Shown here: positions 13,322 through 27,450 of the stretch, in pieces
Layout: the number at the start of each line of letters is the position of its first letter
Position numbering within the stretch: position 1 is the stretch's first letter
DNA from: Phoronis australis
Lineage: Eukaryota; Phoronida; Phoronidae
Reading direction: 5' to 3'
Assembly: GCA_002633005.1 (NCBI GenBank)
Contig: NMRA01000233.1
Span: 189,687-253,686, forward strand
Length of the DNA: 64,000 nucleotides
Position numbers and translations under genes: made by a program
Notes under the pieces: generated by a model
What the model was told of the DNA's origin: nothing
The model's input: the letters and a program-made list of their open reading frames with translations, nothing else
Databases searched by the model: none

Positions 13322-13481
13322 TGGCGTGCGTTCCGGCAGTAACGCTAAGACCTACGCTGGGACCTAGCTAAAATCTAGCCAAAGTCACGTGTTGTCATTT
13401 GAAATACACGGCAATATCTCGCGTAATCTCGCGCAATCGTGCTTTTTAGCGATGTCCTAGCGTTACTGAACGGGAGGCTGG
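13322..13481. mobile_element. Inverted-repeat element, copy 2 of a two-copy family
   Basis: It matches the 10687 element across its length: GTAACGCTA near the left end, ACCTAGCTAAAATCTAGCC and AAGTCACGTG inside, and CCTAGCGTTACTGAACGGG at the right. It contains an extra segment near the left end (CTACGCTGGG). Confidence 0.65.
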
Positions 13482-14210
13482 ACTTGCTTGCGCGTCATGT
13501 TATATATGCGCCGAACATTGCCTCAAGCTGTAAGGAACAATCAATAATGAGACGGAGGCTTTAAAATAGCAACTTGGCGAGTGGTCACGTACGTGGGACC
13601 GGATACCAGTGGCCTCTAGAGGACAAGGAAACAATTTATAACTTTCGTTTAAAACACATTCCTTGTAATCACATACACCGTGAAAGGGTCTTTTCACGAA
13701 GTCAAACTGTTCCCCTATGGCCACCCGCTGCGAAGACAAAGTAACTTCTGGTTCAGCTAGGTGGCGATATGAGTCGATCCCACGTGATCAATCTCCCACT
13801 GCTTCATGAAAATCTCGCACTGCGGGAAGCAACGGTCACGTTGTGCAGGCAGCACGATCTCAAGTAGTAACCAATTATGTTCTGCCGACTGATCTCGTCT
13901 CTAGGTTCCTCAGTGCAACCGGCTCCAATTCGCTCATACTCAAATTCGTCAGCTGAACAAACATCCCTGAATAAACTGGTTCAACATCTGAGTGAACATG
14001 CCAATGACCCGATCATACAACCTTGTGCAATGAATCGCATTCTCAAGAGGTGTAGTGTTTTCATTGCCTGGCGATGGGAGGAGGAAGATTTTGATTATAA
14101 GCCTACCATGTGGAGAAATATTTTTGTAGGTGAAATTTTCGGTCACTTCAAACTTATCACCTTGTTAAAAATCGTCAAGAAAAGCTACAATACTTCAACA
14201 CGGGGGTAGA

Positions 14211-14345
14211 CAGTGGCGGATCTAGGATATCACAAGGGGGGCCCAACATTTTGTATGTAAACATGTGCGCAAAGCACGATTCTAGATGCGCATAGCACGG
14301 AATGGGAGGAGGTCGGGAGGGGGGTTTGGCTGGCCCCTCCCGCCC
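14211..14345. mobile_element. Partial element, GCGGATC family
   Basis: It begins CAGTGGCGGATCTAGGAT followed by a G run, like the element at 4342. The far end near 14345 is C-rich (CCCCTCCCGCCCAGG) but a clear inverted end is missing. Confidence 0.4.
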
Positions 14346-15777
14346 AGGAAAATTTTTCTGTTTTTTCCTAAAAAAATCAAGCATTTTCCTTGATTCCTGA
14401 AGTATTATCCAAGAAAAAAATCACGGAGAACGTGTCAAACTTGAAAAACTGCAATTACTACAGACTCGAGCTCACGACCTGGCGGATAGCGCGCGCATGG
14501 TTTACCACAGCACCACCACGATTTGTCACTAAGAGGCCTACTTGTTTATGGTCCACAGCGTTTGCGCGCGAAGCCTACTTCTTTTTGTAATGCTTATTAC
14601 ACTTTTTATATTTTGTGGAATCAGTTCGTAACAAATTTATTGTATTTAAAATAGTCTTCAATTTCCAAAAGGCCAAATCCGTTTTTTGCGTTGACATTAA
14701 TGACGCGCCGATTGCTTTGGAAATCGTCTTAAGTTAAGGTTTGACAAAGAGAGAATTATGAGTTTCTGAGTGATTCACTAAGGCTTCGATTGAAAATCAC
14801 ATCTTACCAGCAGCTTCTGGTTTTTCATCGTCACTCAGATTCCATTTTCTTTAAAAAATGAAGTAATTTTCTTCATTGCACAGTGAAGCAGACGACGGAA
14901 ACGGAGTCGTAGTGCGCAGCGCCACTGCCGGTCGCCTGGGATATCGCGGGAGAGCCTATACTTAGCCATAGTTCCGTCACGATTGCGCCGTGTACCTAAT
15001 TGGACACTTGAAATTGGATCTGATCCCACCCCCCCCCTTCCAAACACACTAAAACTGTACACATTTGAATTTTGTTTCAGCCGTATAATGTTAATTACCG
15101 GGGTTAATTAATAAACTTAACATTTCCCTACGCTCTTGCTGTTAGATTTTTTGCGGCAAGGGGGTGGGGCCCGGGCCTCCTGCTCACCCCTTAAATCCGC
15201 CTGTGGTAAACAGTAGACATATAAATATGACCTCACTTACCGTTTGGGAATGCTCACTGCAACATTTATTGCCATTTTCACCGTACATCCTTTTCGACTC
15301 GACTCCCTTGCACCGAAAGTGTATAAAATGGCGATGTTGTTTAAGGTCTATGTTTCCGTATTTGTTAAAAGCTAGTGTTGGTTTGTGCAGTGACACGGTA
15401 TTATTTGGGAACAATTCTTTCTGCATTTTGTTTTTGCATGGTTGGATCTTGGCGACATTTTTGCTATTGGTTGTTTTAACATGTTTCAAGATGTGAAAAA
15501 GTAATCAAAATGTCATCAAAAGCATACGTTAGCAGCAAGCTCGTGAAAATGGCGACACTTGTGAATGATCAGTCCCTCAGGCTATGAGAATGTCGACATC
15601 TAACATGCAACAAATAGGCACAATCTGACAAATACCTCCTCACCGAGTCCATTAATACGTTTTACACTCGTTTGTGCAATGCCTTGGAACGGCGCTATTC
15701 CAAATAGTCTCAAAAAGTAGTTTTTATGAGAGGTTACCTTCATCTGGTAAAGTTTCATAGACAGGAAGGCATTTGCG

Positions 15778-15860
15778 ACAAATAGGCTGGTCTTACGGAA
15801 CGGAAACACCGAATTCAAACCCATAATTCAACGGTTCTACCTCGCCAACCAATCACATCA
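15778..15860. repeat. Dispersed repeat, related to 55045-55130
   Basis: The two stretches share GAACGGAAACA, GAATTCAA, CCCA-AATTCAA and CCAAT in the same order and orientation, over about 70 bases at roughly 70 percent by eye. The apparent protein similarity of the minus-strand frames is a by-product of this DNA repeat. Confidence 0.5.
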
Positions 15861-15962
15861 TTGGCCGCCCTTTTGCTAGGTTAAGCTTCCAAGTATATGA
15901 ATGCAGGATTACGTTTTTTCTTGTAAATTGTTAATAAAGATGCTTTCTACACGAACCAGGTC

Positions 15963-16118
15963 CAGTGCTGCAGTGGTAAAATTAGACGTAAGTAGGCGCC
16001 CAAGGCCCACCGTGTCGCCTTGAGCACTGAACGTAACTTACGGTGCGTAGGCGCTACGTCCAAATGCCAAAAGGTTATTGGCTGCTCCTACGCCCGACTA
16101 CGCCCCACTACAGCACTG
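15963..16118. mobile_element. hAT-like MITE with exact 8-bp target duplication
   Basis: The ends CAGTGCTGCAGTGG and CCACTACAGCACTG are inverted copies with one mismatch in 14. ACCAGGTC occurs directly before (15955-15962) and directly after (16119-16126). An 8-base duplication and a CAGTG terminus are typical of hAT elements. It is 156 bases, with no coding capacity. A second copy is at 23114. Confidence 0.85.
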
Positions 16119-16126
16119 ACCAGGTC

Positions 16127-19100
16127 ATCTGCTCGTATTTTTGACGAGTTGAAGACATATTTGACAGTGGTGGCTCATCGCATTTCACGTCTGGTTTAAT
16201 TTGTTGATCAAAAATATTAACATCAAGCTTAATGAGGTAGGGACTACCGGGACTAACAGTTGATCATTGATCTGCAAGAATGATTGGTGTTATCAAACAT
16301 ATTTTTATTAAAATAAAAAACCGGGCTGGTAATTGAAACTAAAAATTATTTGACCATCAATTCTGTTTTCTTGCTTTTAATAATTCTTACATTTATTTCA
16401 TGTGTTAGGTTTCAAAGATCAATCTGGACCAAGTTGAATTTTAAAATTAAAACACCTAGTTCGTTCGTTCAAAGCATAACCTGAAAAAATAACCCATCTT
16501 GTTTTAGAGCTCAACTTAACTGCAAGCATAGTTATCATGTTTCTTCAGGGGCCTCGTTCATCAGGGGGAATTGTGTCTGTGCCTTCTGAGAGGGGATTTT
16601 TTTCGCCGAGTGAGGGGGAAATTCTACCTACGGATCACCATAAATAGCACCCCCGCCTTGTTGCAAGCTCTCATAGGCTTTGTCTAAAGTAGCATTTGAT
16701 GCTCTTTCAAATTGTCACCTGTGTGGTTACAGGTGATTTAAACTTCTTGGGGAAAATTTCAATCACTTTAGGGGAGTTTTTAGGCCTCATGGGGGGAATT
16801 TCGCGTAACTTTTTCAATGTTTTTGAGAGGGAATAGGTCCCAAAATCGAGGGATTGAGGGCCCTGTCCTTTCTGGAAAGAAATGCATCATGTTTCAACCC
16901 GTAATCATGAAAACACAGCCTGGCTGGCCGAAGATTTACCGGTCATTGCTATGATGCTCGGCAACCGAGATGCGACAAAATGTGATCAAACTTTCGAAAA
17001 TATTTTTCTTCGTCGCGGCGTATGGCAACGACTCAACGCTTCCGAATCTCAACGTCCTGAAGGATTGTAAATGTCAGTATTTTTTCTATCGCCCTTCGAG
17101 CAACGCGGAACACAACTATGCGGATTAGCTTTACGGAGCAATCGTAGTGAACCTCGTTTTGGAGCACGCTTCGTGTCTGCGTGATTCAGGCGCATTTCAC
17201 GCGATACACCCCACGAGTTAACACTGAGAAGTTGACTATCTTATGAAAAGGTTAGTGTAGCTAGTCACAGTTCTCCACAAGTCCATGATGATTTCCCAGG
17301 GGAAAACAAAAACTTGACCCGGAATGAAAAGGTTACCAAGACTATTTCATAATGTGTTAATGACAAGTGGAAATGAACAATTAAATAAGGGAGTGTATAT
17401 GAATATGTCAATCTCAATATGGCGTGGAAAATATGTTGTTCATTTCTTATCTGCTGTAGAGTTGCTTTTACACGACAAACGATTGACACGGAACGAGTTG
17501 GCACGGCGTGAGTTGATATGTTTCAGTACTATGGCGACATTATCGGAAACTGTCAACACGGAAGTCAGCCATAGGAGGCCAGTCGGCGCACGCTCTGGCT
17601 AACAACGCAAAGCCCCAAACCAATGAAGAACTCCAGCTATAGCTAGCATCATGGCAATGTGCAGAGTACAACGTCGGAGGTCACGCCACCCCTGTTTGGC
17701 TTACTTTCAGCCGTCAGGAGCTCGAGTGAAGTGCCTTGCATGCTCCTTGTCACACTGACGTTCGCGAACTATGGCATTTGAACAGGTTGTTGAATACATA
17801 ATCGAATGGCAGTTTGTAGATGTAGCGTGAAAGTCGTCACTCGTAAGTACGCTATTGCCGCGCCATATTGAAATTCACTAAAGTAAACCCGCCGGACGGC
17901 GATCAGGTGTTCGTTGGCCATGCGTTCAGCGCTACTTACAGATCCCATGTAATGGCGACGCCGGGAGGTTTCAACCTACAAGTATAAATACCGTTTTAAC
18001 ACATTTCCTGCTGTTATAATGCCGGCAAATTCCCACTGTTGTGCGGTGGGGGTGTACTAATGTCTTATAAAAAGGCAAACCTCTTGAAATATCAATGGAT
18101 GAGCAAGGACATCATGTTTCATATATTTGTCCCACGGCGAAGAAGTGTATCCGTCAATTAAGCCTGGGTGTGGCTCATAAAGAGTGAGAATTTCGAACCC
18201 AGCCGATGTTAAAAAAGCTAAAATAAGTTAGTGAACTTAAACTAATCAAATTAGTGAACCAATCAAATTTATCCCTCTGCTTTTAAATTAATGAACCACT
18301 TTGTTGTAATTGAATTTTTGTCCACCAAATCTGAGTCATGAACAATCGGAAGTCAATTTCGTGCACTCATTACTCTGGAGAGCGCCAATACGAAAAGTCC
18401 CCTGTAGAGGTGACCCTGTCTAGCTTGCCATCGGTTTGTGTTTAGAGGTATAGTTGACACCAAGCGAGATGATCAGACGCAATTTACTCTACCTCAAAAT
18501 CGGGTTCCAAAATTGTCACCGTGGTGCCAATTTGTTTCGTGTCAGTTCTGTTTACACACATGGTCTCTAATTCCTATACTTGTGCCCAATCATCTAAGAG
18601 CCATCCCGTGTCAGTTGTTCCGTGTCAACTAAAGTCGTGTGAATGCGACACACGTTTCATGAAACAGCGAGACAATAAATAATGCCAGCTCAAAAACCAG
18701 TAATTTCTGTTGTCACAAATGTTTCGCTTAGGATGTATGACTGAGTGTGACTGGGGGATGGTAAAGTGAGTTTCACATCATTCAATTCGTCAATTTCACC
18801 CTCGGTGGACCCCTACTTCAGATAGCCCCCGTTGTCACAACTTGACCACGCCGTGCCCAACTGCACCCCGACAATTGTTCATCATCGCGTTTTTAAGCAT
18901 CGTCGACATTTGGAAGACCCGAAGATCTCATCAGGTCCCTCCTCTGGGATCGACAAGTTGTTATCGAAGATTTTTTTACTTCGTTTTAGTCCCACGAATG
19001 ATTTCTCTGTAACATTTAATGATAATTCAAGTCCAGCGATGGATCAAACATTTTATCAACGGAGATTTATTTATACATGATATCACAAATGGGAGTAATA

Positions 19101-22100
19101 CATTCCTGATGATATTTACACAATTTCTAACTTCCTTTGATCTGCTTTCTGCAAAAAATGTATCACACCTCTGTTTTACTGCCTAGAACTCATCAATTTA
19201 ATGCAAACGTAAATTTTGTTATTATAGTCTGAAAACTTGATACATTCTTCCTTTGTCTATTTTCATACATTGGACATTCTAAAAATCAATTTTGTCTTCT
19301 AAAGCACTATTCTTCACGCAAAAAACACTTTCTTTGATCTTAACAGATTCGCAGCTGTCTCCCTATTTCAATCATTAAAACATGATTTGAGCAAGGAAAC
19401 TTGGCTGTCTTCTGATTCGTGCATTGCTGTGGCGCACATCTCTTTGACAGGTAAATAGTCTTTTGAAACTTACATACATGCTCAACTTGCTTGTGGATAA
19501 CACTTCCGTAAGCTAGCTTTGATCTTTATAACTGTCAACACAAGGTTTTCTGGAAACATCCAGAAAAGCGCTCACATTTCCCACACCTTGGTGGTACCAA
19601 ACTTCCACGAAGTTGTAACCAAAAGGTACTTTTATACATGAAGCTGACTATCCTAGATCTCGGCATCATAACTAAGGATTGGGAAATTTTTCTTACCGAA
19701 TAAATGACAGTCATATTTTTAACTTGTGCATATACCGTTTCATAATAAAATGACTTTGGACGCCTGACTTGCAAGAGACCTTAGTGCCCTTGGTTCAAAC
19801 ACCTAAAAGTTAATCCATTGATAGTGTTTGAATTATGTATCTATCTGGACTCCATTCATATACCACTTTTCATATCCTATAAAATAGCCATCGCTTCTGC
19901 AAACTAATATTTAGTATTTTTTATTTATTTCGTGTTGACATTAAGCTTCATTTTTACATTATACATGTACTTATACTTATCCCATATACATGTATGTGAA
20001 AATACGGATGTTGTGTACATATAGGTTATCCCAAATATATAGGAATACTACTGGGAATGTCCCAAGTCGACCGAACAATTCATTCCATTTATATGGACTT
20101 ATTTGCTTCATCTTGGCAATACCTTGTTGCCGTGTGCTCGGCTTGTTGTTATATGATGTCATATGCATGCCAAGTACGGTGAAAGTTTTGAATAACTAGT
20201 GAAGTTTTATTTCATAATAAATTGGTCAGTATTTTCAGTTTGTAAAATATACAAGTTAAGGCACTGAACCATTCAATAATATTAAAAGTTTGTCGGAAAC
20301 TTAGAAACAATCCATCCGGGAATATAAAAATTGAAGCATTCCCTGAACCGAGTTGTGCAACAGTGGGTCGTTTTAGCTTTGACGAATTAGTTTTCTTAGC
20401 TTCTGGACTGTAAACAATAATAGAAACATTTACCCGTGTTGATCACAGCATTTGAACATAACGGTGGAAACTATGCTAATTTGCAGAACTTGAGGTAAAG
20501 ACTGTATCGCAAAATGCAGATTTTACGCTACGGCCGGCAGCAACCGAGAGTACGTTGAACGCTGCGAGCACTGTCTCAGTAAAAAACATACTCGTTATTA
20601 GGTCTTAATTTCCTGTAAAGACCTTAGCTTTCAGTGTAGATATACTGTATACATCAATAACGAAACGCTTTCGTTGGATTTGAGTTAGATTTTTGGCTAA
20701 TTTTGCTGGCCGGGTACGCTACTTAGCTTGACCTATTGACAATGAAGCAAATTGAACCTTCAGCGAAGTCCAAAAATAGCTGCCTGATCACAGCACGTCG
20801 GAATTTCCGTCGGTTATTTTCTGTTCTTAGAGCAGTAAAACTTCTTTTTCAGGAACGACGCCTTGGATTGATGATTTGGGTAACCCAAATGAACGAGCTC
20901 AATCAAATATGGCGTTGCACATGCGAATTTTCTCGACAAGGAGACTGCTCACCAACTGTGAAATACGGCTTCTCTATGTACGCGCATGTTCATCGCAGTC
21001 TCAGCAAAAGCTAGCAAATCTACAGCGAGTCAATGTTTTTGAGATTATCGAAAAATTAAAATATTCGACACTCGCCCGCGTGTGAGACAAGATATCCCAA
21101 TGTGATAATCATATTACTTATTAGTTTAAATTCGACCTTTACCATTGATAAACAACGATGGCCTTTCATCAAGCGGAAGACGTCACTGAATCACTCGCAT
21201 TTCAAAATTACAACGGTGTATTTGCGTTTTTCAAAGTCATCGCGTTTTTAACATATAAAACGCGAAGTTCAGCACACCTGTGGATATTCAAGCTGTTTCA
21301 GCTATTTTGTGATGCACCACCAGAAATAAAAAGTGAAATATTTAAAAAAAAATTAAGTGGGCACATTCCCCTTCCTTCCCCCCGGTCTCAAAATCTCCTT
21401 GGCGTGGTGGCAAGCGGTATCCACCATAAAAACTATGTGCCAGAGAAGAACCACCTGAGAAGGGAGTGGCCTGTGAACGGCATGAGGTCAACTAATTTTG
21501 ACTAAGAGTTAGTCAACTCTGAAATTGAGGGTTGTTCGACACTTTTGTTGCTTGCCGTTATAGAAATATTAGTTTAATGCTGTTGATAGCGTTACAGCAG
21601 CCCTGTGGAGATACGTGCGCGTCGGTTTGAGACGATGGCGTATCCAGCAACTACCTCAGTGACATCTATTGTAGGCTACATACAAGAAAATGACCAGTTT
21701 ATAGGGTTGGACGTCATTGTTTGTCATGGTATGGAAAGGTTTGAGGCATCTGGTATGGAAAGGCTTGAGGCATTTTTGTGTGTTTAATTGTCCTCGTTCA
21801 TAAGTGCGTTTCACGTGGACAGTAGGATGGAAATGTTTCCTTAAATTCTGCATTGACTTGTAGTTGGGAAGAAAGCGCGGGCGAAGAACTGACGTTTCGT
21901 TATGATTGCTTCAGAATAAGATCCTAGATTTCGCTTGCCTCGGCGGGTTATTTTCAGCTGCCGAAGCAATATGCGGTAATCACGGGGATTCCAGACGTTC
22001 GACTTGACGTCATTTCAAGCAAAGGATAGGAACACGATGACGTTGCTATGGAGGACGAAAAAGTATTTGCGAAGAAAGACGTTTTCACACCTGGGCCCAG

Positions 22101-23113
22101 CGTCTGATCGAACTCTAACTCGAATCAGACTCAGATCCGAAACTCCACCAATCAGGTCGCACGGTTGAAGTAAAAACCGAAGCTTACTATGCAACTGATC
22201 AATTTTCTAATCGACTTCGAAGGCAGAGGTTAGGCCTCGATTCAGAAAATGTTTTAATTTGAAACTTGGGTTTGAAATCGACCTTAAATACAAGGTAATC
22301 AAACTTTAGTTTTTCCGTAAGTGTCCGAAAATAAGGACCGTAATTCTTTACCAACCATGTTGCGACATTTACATATTATGTGATATCTCTCCCAACTACT
22401 CACCATCAACAGGTAACTTAGAACTTTCAAACGCTGGACATAGTCATGAATTTTTGCAATAGATGTCGCTACTTATTGATACTGACTTATTGATGTGCAT
22501 CAGTAAGCGAAGCAAACGATCATTAAAATTTGTTCTTAGAGCCAGTTTCACCATCAAAGGTATAAATTTTAATGTTTTTTTCTCATGCATGGCTATCTGT
22601 ATATGAATCTCTACGACTTTTGTATATTTCTTCATCAATTTCTTTCTGGGACTAGCTCATGTGCTCAAATACCGACGTGAATTCATTAAAAACTTTACTA
22701 ATTTTACTTACTAACTTCCTTGTTTTATTCATTTATTTGTTTAAGAGACCTGGAACCATCAAGAAAATTTCAATTCAGGCTTTTAAAAAGCTTTATAACA
22801 AATATCAACAATCCTTGAAATTCAAAAATAAACTATCAAATAAAGCATTGACGACCAATCATAATTTACCTTACCAGTAGTCATTTTTGCTTACCTAACA
22901 CGATTACATGATATATATTTTACTTACGGAGCAAGCAATTTCAGCATCGTGTGACAACCATTTTTAGTCTTAGTCAACAAGGTGTCCAGAAAATTTAATT
23001 TGCTTGAAAGTGCTTATAACCAGTAATGATTAAATATGGTAGGTCAAAAAGCTTGGAAAATATTGGCCAATGTTGAATAATATTTATCACTAAGCTTGAG
23101 TAATATTGAACAG
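16127..23113. other. No supported gene
   Basis: All open frames are short (up to 115 codons at 21158-21505) and none has motif support. A CTGGGCCCAG sequence at about 22090, followed by ACTCGAATCAGACTC, is probably a single arm of the foldback family at 33227. A G-rich tract at 16555-16870 (GGGGGAA repeated) may be an old repeat. Confidence 0.5.
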
Positions 23114-23270
23114 CAGTGCTGTAGTGGTAAAACTAGAGGTAAGTAGGCGCCCAGAGCCCACCGCATCACCTTGAGCACTGAACGTAACTTACGGTGCGTA
23201 GGCGCTACATTCAAATGCCAAAAGGTGGCTGAGCCTGCGTGCGCCTACGCGCCTTCGCCCCACTGTTGGA
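23114..23270. mobile_element. hAT-like MITE, second copy
   Basis: It matches the 15963 element through GTAAGTAGGCGCCCA, CTTGAGCACTGAACGTAAC, TTACGGTGCGTAGGCGCTAC and AAATGCCAAAAGG. The left terminus CAGTGCTGTAGTGG is intact. The right terminus is decayed, and no target duplication could be read. Confidence 0.75.
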
Positions 23271-26200
23271 CAGCTGGGATAATATTGGTTACCTTGAACA
23301 TGGAGAAATACTTTCCAAGTTGCAAAAGTTAATCTAGTTTGTCGACTTTAGTGCCATAAATGCCGGATTATCTTAGAGCGACACAAAAACAACTTTTGAT
23401 TTAAACCATTTACCGTTATATAAATGATCTTAAATTGTGTCTTCATCGAACTGAAGGTGATTTCAAGACTTCGAGAGCACTAAAAAGTCATTAATCGATT
23501 GAGACCTGATTCTACAAATTGACTTGTTACGGCATGCTATTTTGTGCACTGTGAATGGTCTAGAGGAATACAAACCCTGTATGACTTAGTATAGGTTATG
23601 TATTCGTAACAGAACTCGACGCTATATTGATGTCATGGAAAATCGATAGATGGCGAAAGTTGGTGTCGGGTGACGTCGTTTGTTGCCGGAATACTTTTTA
23701 AAGGGTATCATAAGAATTTCCTACATAAATTCCGTGCATGATGAGTCGATCAAAAAGCACTCGATAGTGCCAGATTTGATTGTGTTTCTAGCAAATGGAA
23801 CGGCCGGGTGGCTATCCATCTCAGAAATGTAGATTTGCATTTTTGAGAAAGGAGGTTCTACTTTTTAGTTTAAAAAAAACTGATGTATTTTTGTATTCCT
23901 GGATGCACTTCCATAATGGTGTCACACGTCACACATATGCTCCATGTGCATGTCTGAAATTATATGTTCCGTGTTTGTGTGAAGAATCTGCATCGCACAG
24001 ACAAATACCTCTGAACCCTCACTGAAGAAACCAACTGGAAGAACTCGTATGGAACACCTGTCGCGTTTAAAGCCCTCACGAGGACTCCGTGGGAATATTA
24101 CGAAAGCGATGAATGAACATTAATGTCGAGTTTAATTTCACGTCTGAACAGAAAGCCTATGCTCTTAATGAGCCGTAAATAACCATGTGTAAAGGTACAA
24201 CATTTTTCCCGTGCGACTAGTTATATTATCAAGTCCCGATGTTTTAACGTGCAGGTTTTTATGCTCTTCTGGCACAACCGTATAGCACGAGAGGTGATGC
24301 TGACTTGCTATTCCACTGCGTGAACGAATATAGGATGCGTAGGAGACTGGTAGTGCTAAGGTTCTTAAGTAAAAAACTATTTCAATATGGCTGCCTCCAT
24401 ATGTATTGATGTCGGTTAATGCTGTATAAATTTATACGTTTCTAAACAGCAAATTCATCTTGCAAGTAACATCAATGTTTGCGTGAAGAATACATTTCTT
24501 CATGAGATAGTTTGGAAGATGAACATAACGTGTGCTACCAGACTTCCTTGTGCCACGTCATAAAAGTTACATATAACGCAAACATCAACTCGGTGAATAT
24601 TTTAAATACGCATTTCGTCCTGTTGAATAAAAATGCAAAAATCGGATTAAGGCCTTTTACTGTCATGAAATCAGTCTTATAATATACTTTACTGTGATAC
24701 GATTCTATTTCTGTCACCTACTAGAACATCGAAACCCTCAGTGACTCAAGAAAACGCTTCAGAATCTCCGCTTTCTTTGTTCCTTTGCTCAAGGTCGTGG
24801 GTTCGAGTGCCACTGGGGCACGTACACTGTTAGACCCTCGAGTCAGGTGGGCTTTAACTATATATTAATAAAGCATAAAATGGCATCACGTGATCAGTGC
24901 AGTAGGCCCACCTGAGCGGCCTGCACACGTCTTGTGCAACGTGTACCATACGGCATGCAATTATTTTTTATTTGTTTTTTACATTCCACCAGCCTCTGAG
25001 TCACCCTGTGTCACCTTGGGTCACCATCGAAGGATCGGTGTTCGACTCCGCCGTCAAGTTCGTAGCTGCGAAAACAAGTTTGAAATTTGCCATACACAGA
25101 ATAACACAACTTCACATGGTCATCAAAAACCACAGACTGAGAAGGAATGATTGTCCGCGGTGCCGTTGTAAGGGCTCTTTTCGTTTACAAATCTCCTCCT
25201 GACTGCTTACTGTTGTAGTTTTTGTATATGCCTGGAAATATTCCATTTTCGACCGAGAAGCCGTCTTGTTGCCAGAACATTTGCCAATTTTTTTTACAAT
25301 GAGCTACGGCTTTTCTAGTGACGTTTAGAATTAGTGATACCTAGGTTGAGTTCCACAGACGAAAGAGTGGCGAAAGAAGCTCGTGTGATCAATCACATGC
25401 TATGAAATACATAGGAAAATCTGGCATGATCTTGTGTTTTGCGAGGTTCTCACGTTTACGGAACACATGCCTGAGAACCGCAAATCCAGGGCGCTCACTG
25501 TATTACAGGAGTGATCACTTCGCCGGTCAACAATAGATTGTGGGCGAAGCCCGATGTTGCCTCTTTCTCTATTGTTCGCTGCTTCCTGTGAGTCAAGTTT
25601 TCTTTCTACCAGAGCATCATACGTTTGTATTCTGTAGCAGAACTTTACGTTTGCCAATAAACTTGGATTCTAACCATGTTTCTAACATACACTGGCAGAA
25701 ACACCGTGACAAGCGAATATTCAACAACGCCATTTATCTGGCTTTTAGGCCCGCTCTCGAAACGAAAAAGCCACTGACATATCTGACTACGAATAGCCAA
25801 AAGTTAATTTTTCTCTGTTGGCTTGCTCACGAGCAGACTACAGATTCCTGTCTTTTGGGTTCGAGTTGTAGACAAATTTTTTTACTCATAGCTTTCGCCG
25901 GATTTCATGAGACGAAACAGACTAAGTTAACCGAGACTGAATTTCAACCATAAGTCAAGACTTCGAGAAACAACCCCTTCATCACGGAGTAGGAATTTTT
26001 AGTCTGATGTTGATTAGTTTTACGAGTCCACCTAAAAGTCGAATATGAAATGTCTCTCAGAGCGAAACCAGGTGGAATTATTTGTTTTTCTGACTGATAC
26101 TTTTCCTTACCGTAATTCTCACCGTATTTCTCTTTAAAGTCGAACTTGCACGGTAATTCCTCGTCTCTGTGATTGCTTGGTCAAATCAGTTAGAAACACA

Positions 26201-27444
26201 ACATACAGTGACTATGTGAATATGAAATAGGTTGAAAATTGCCAAATGTTGTTAACAACAAGTTTTGTGTCGAAAATGATCCTCCGTAAATCACTCAACC
26301 GTATCCAGTAGGTATCGTCACGTGGTGTTGGGGAATAACATTGGATGACGTGAGCCCCCAAAGTACGTCATTAGTGCAAAGGTCACTTATTTGCAGATTT
26401 TTTTGTTTTCACATTTACAAGTTGTCAATGAATACAATTGCATTTTTTTTAGCATAGGTAATGTTCAAATAGCCTTGCCGTTTAGTTCCTGCTATACATT
26501 AGGATTTCTATTCACTAGTAAACAGCACATATGTTATAGGGCAAGTGCAAATATGCTAACTGACGCGTTGAATGTCTGAATAGTTTTGCTTTTTTGGTAA
26601 TGATCATTTTTGGCGCATGCCTCTTATGCACATCATGTCGAGATGTCACGCAGAAATTCGGTGAATTTCTTCGACCGCGGACGAATGCGCGGACAGAATA
26701 AACCCACTTGAAAATGATAACATTTGACCTAATTAAAACCAGGTCAAGGTCATTACAAAACGTAGTGATAAATAATTTATTGACGAATCCATACAGTCAC
26801 ACAAACAAAATTTACAGACACATGAAATTTACGACTACCTTGAGTGAAGCAATCGCGTGATAAACATTTGTTTGAAACCACGTGCTGTTGCACAAAGCTT
26901 GGATAACTTATACAAACAAAACGATGCCGACAGATGTCACTATACTCGCATAGCAAAACAAAAGAGAAAAAAGCCGCGAAGTCCCATGTTTCTGCATTTC
27001 ACAGGTTTTCAATATGCCTTTGAATAGAGACCATGGCAGTTTACAGTGTTAAGCAACAGCTTGATTGTCAATTGTAATGGGACATTCTCAAAAATGATTT
27101 TGGATGAAGCACTAAGCCAGAATCATCCAAGCTGTACACAGGAAGTAAATGTTCTATCTTAAAATACAGCCTATACGTCTATCTAATTCTAACGTACAAA
27201 GTATGTAATATAATAACTACACATTCAACAAAAATGTACACAGGAGGATTCATGCTTTACGGATATTTACAACATAAACAAGTAATAAGTACATTTAATT
27301 TTAAATAAAGCTGTTATAACGTTCAAATGAGGTATTAGATAAATATCGACATTGAATCGCATTCTCTGTTACAGCTAAGACGCAGTTACAACAATGTGCC
27401 AGACTCTTAGCTGGATTCAGCAGCCAGATGATAAAATTCAAGCT
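23271..27444. other. No supported gene; 3' flank of the CAP/ShKT gene
   Basis: A decayed copy of the inverted-repeat family of 47330 and 53471 lies at about 24640-24770. A tRNA-like B-box (GGTTCGAGTGCC) at about 24800 could be a SINE relic. The 137-codon plus-strand frame at 25540-25953 has no domain. Confidence 0.5.
26776..26781 (-). terminator. Possible distal polyadenylation signal (AATAAA)
   Basis: A canonical AATAAA on the minus strand lies about 870 bases after the stop codon. It is the first canonical hexamer I saw downstream on that strand, and an alternative to the ATTAAA at 27445. Confidence 0.3.
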
Positions 27445-27450
27445 TTTAAT
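27445..27450 (-). terminator. Possible polyadenylation signal (ATTAAA)
   Basis: ATTAAA on the minus strand lies about 200 bases after the stop codon. It is the nearest plausible poly(A) hexamer. The motif is common by chance in AT-rich DNA. Confidence 0.3.

Larger units (their letters stand above)
12235..15962. other. No supported gene
   Basis: The stretch includes the hairpin element at 12729-12816, a transposon at 13322-13481, a GCGGATC-type end at 14211-14345 and a possible right end of the same family at about 15165-15205. The 110-codon frame at 13877-14209 runs into the 14211 element and has no motif. Confidence 0.5.

Noticed and set aside
24787-24830. tRNA B-box-like GGTTCGAGTGCC
   Set aside because: No matching A-box or tRNA stems; a single promoter-like box is not enough for an RNA gene.
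25540-25953. 137-codon plus-strand frame
   Set aside because: No domain, signal peptide or splice evidence, and the size is near what chance gives in 64 kb.
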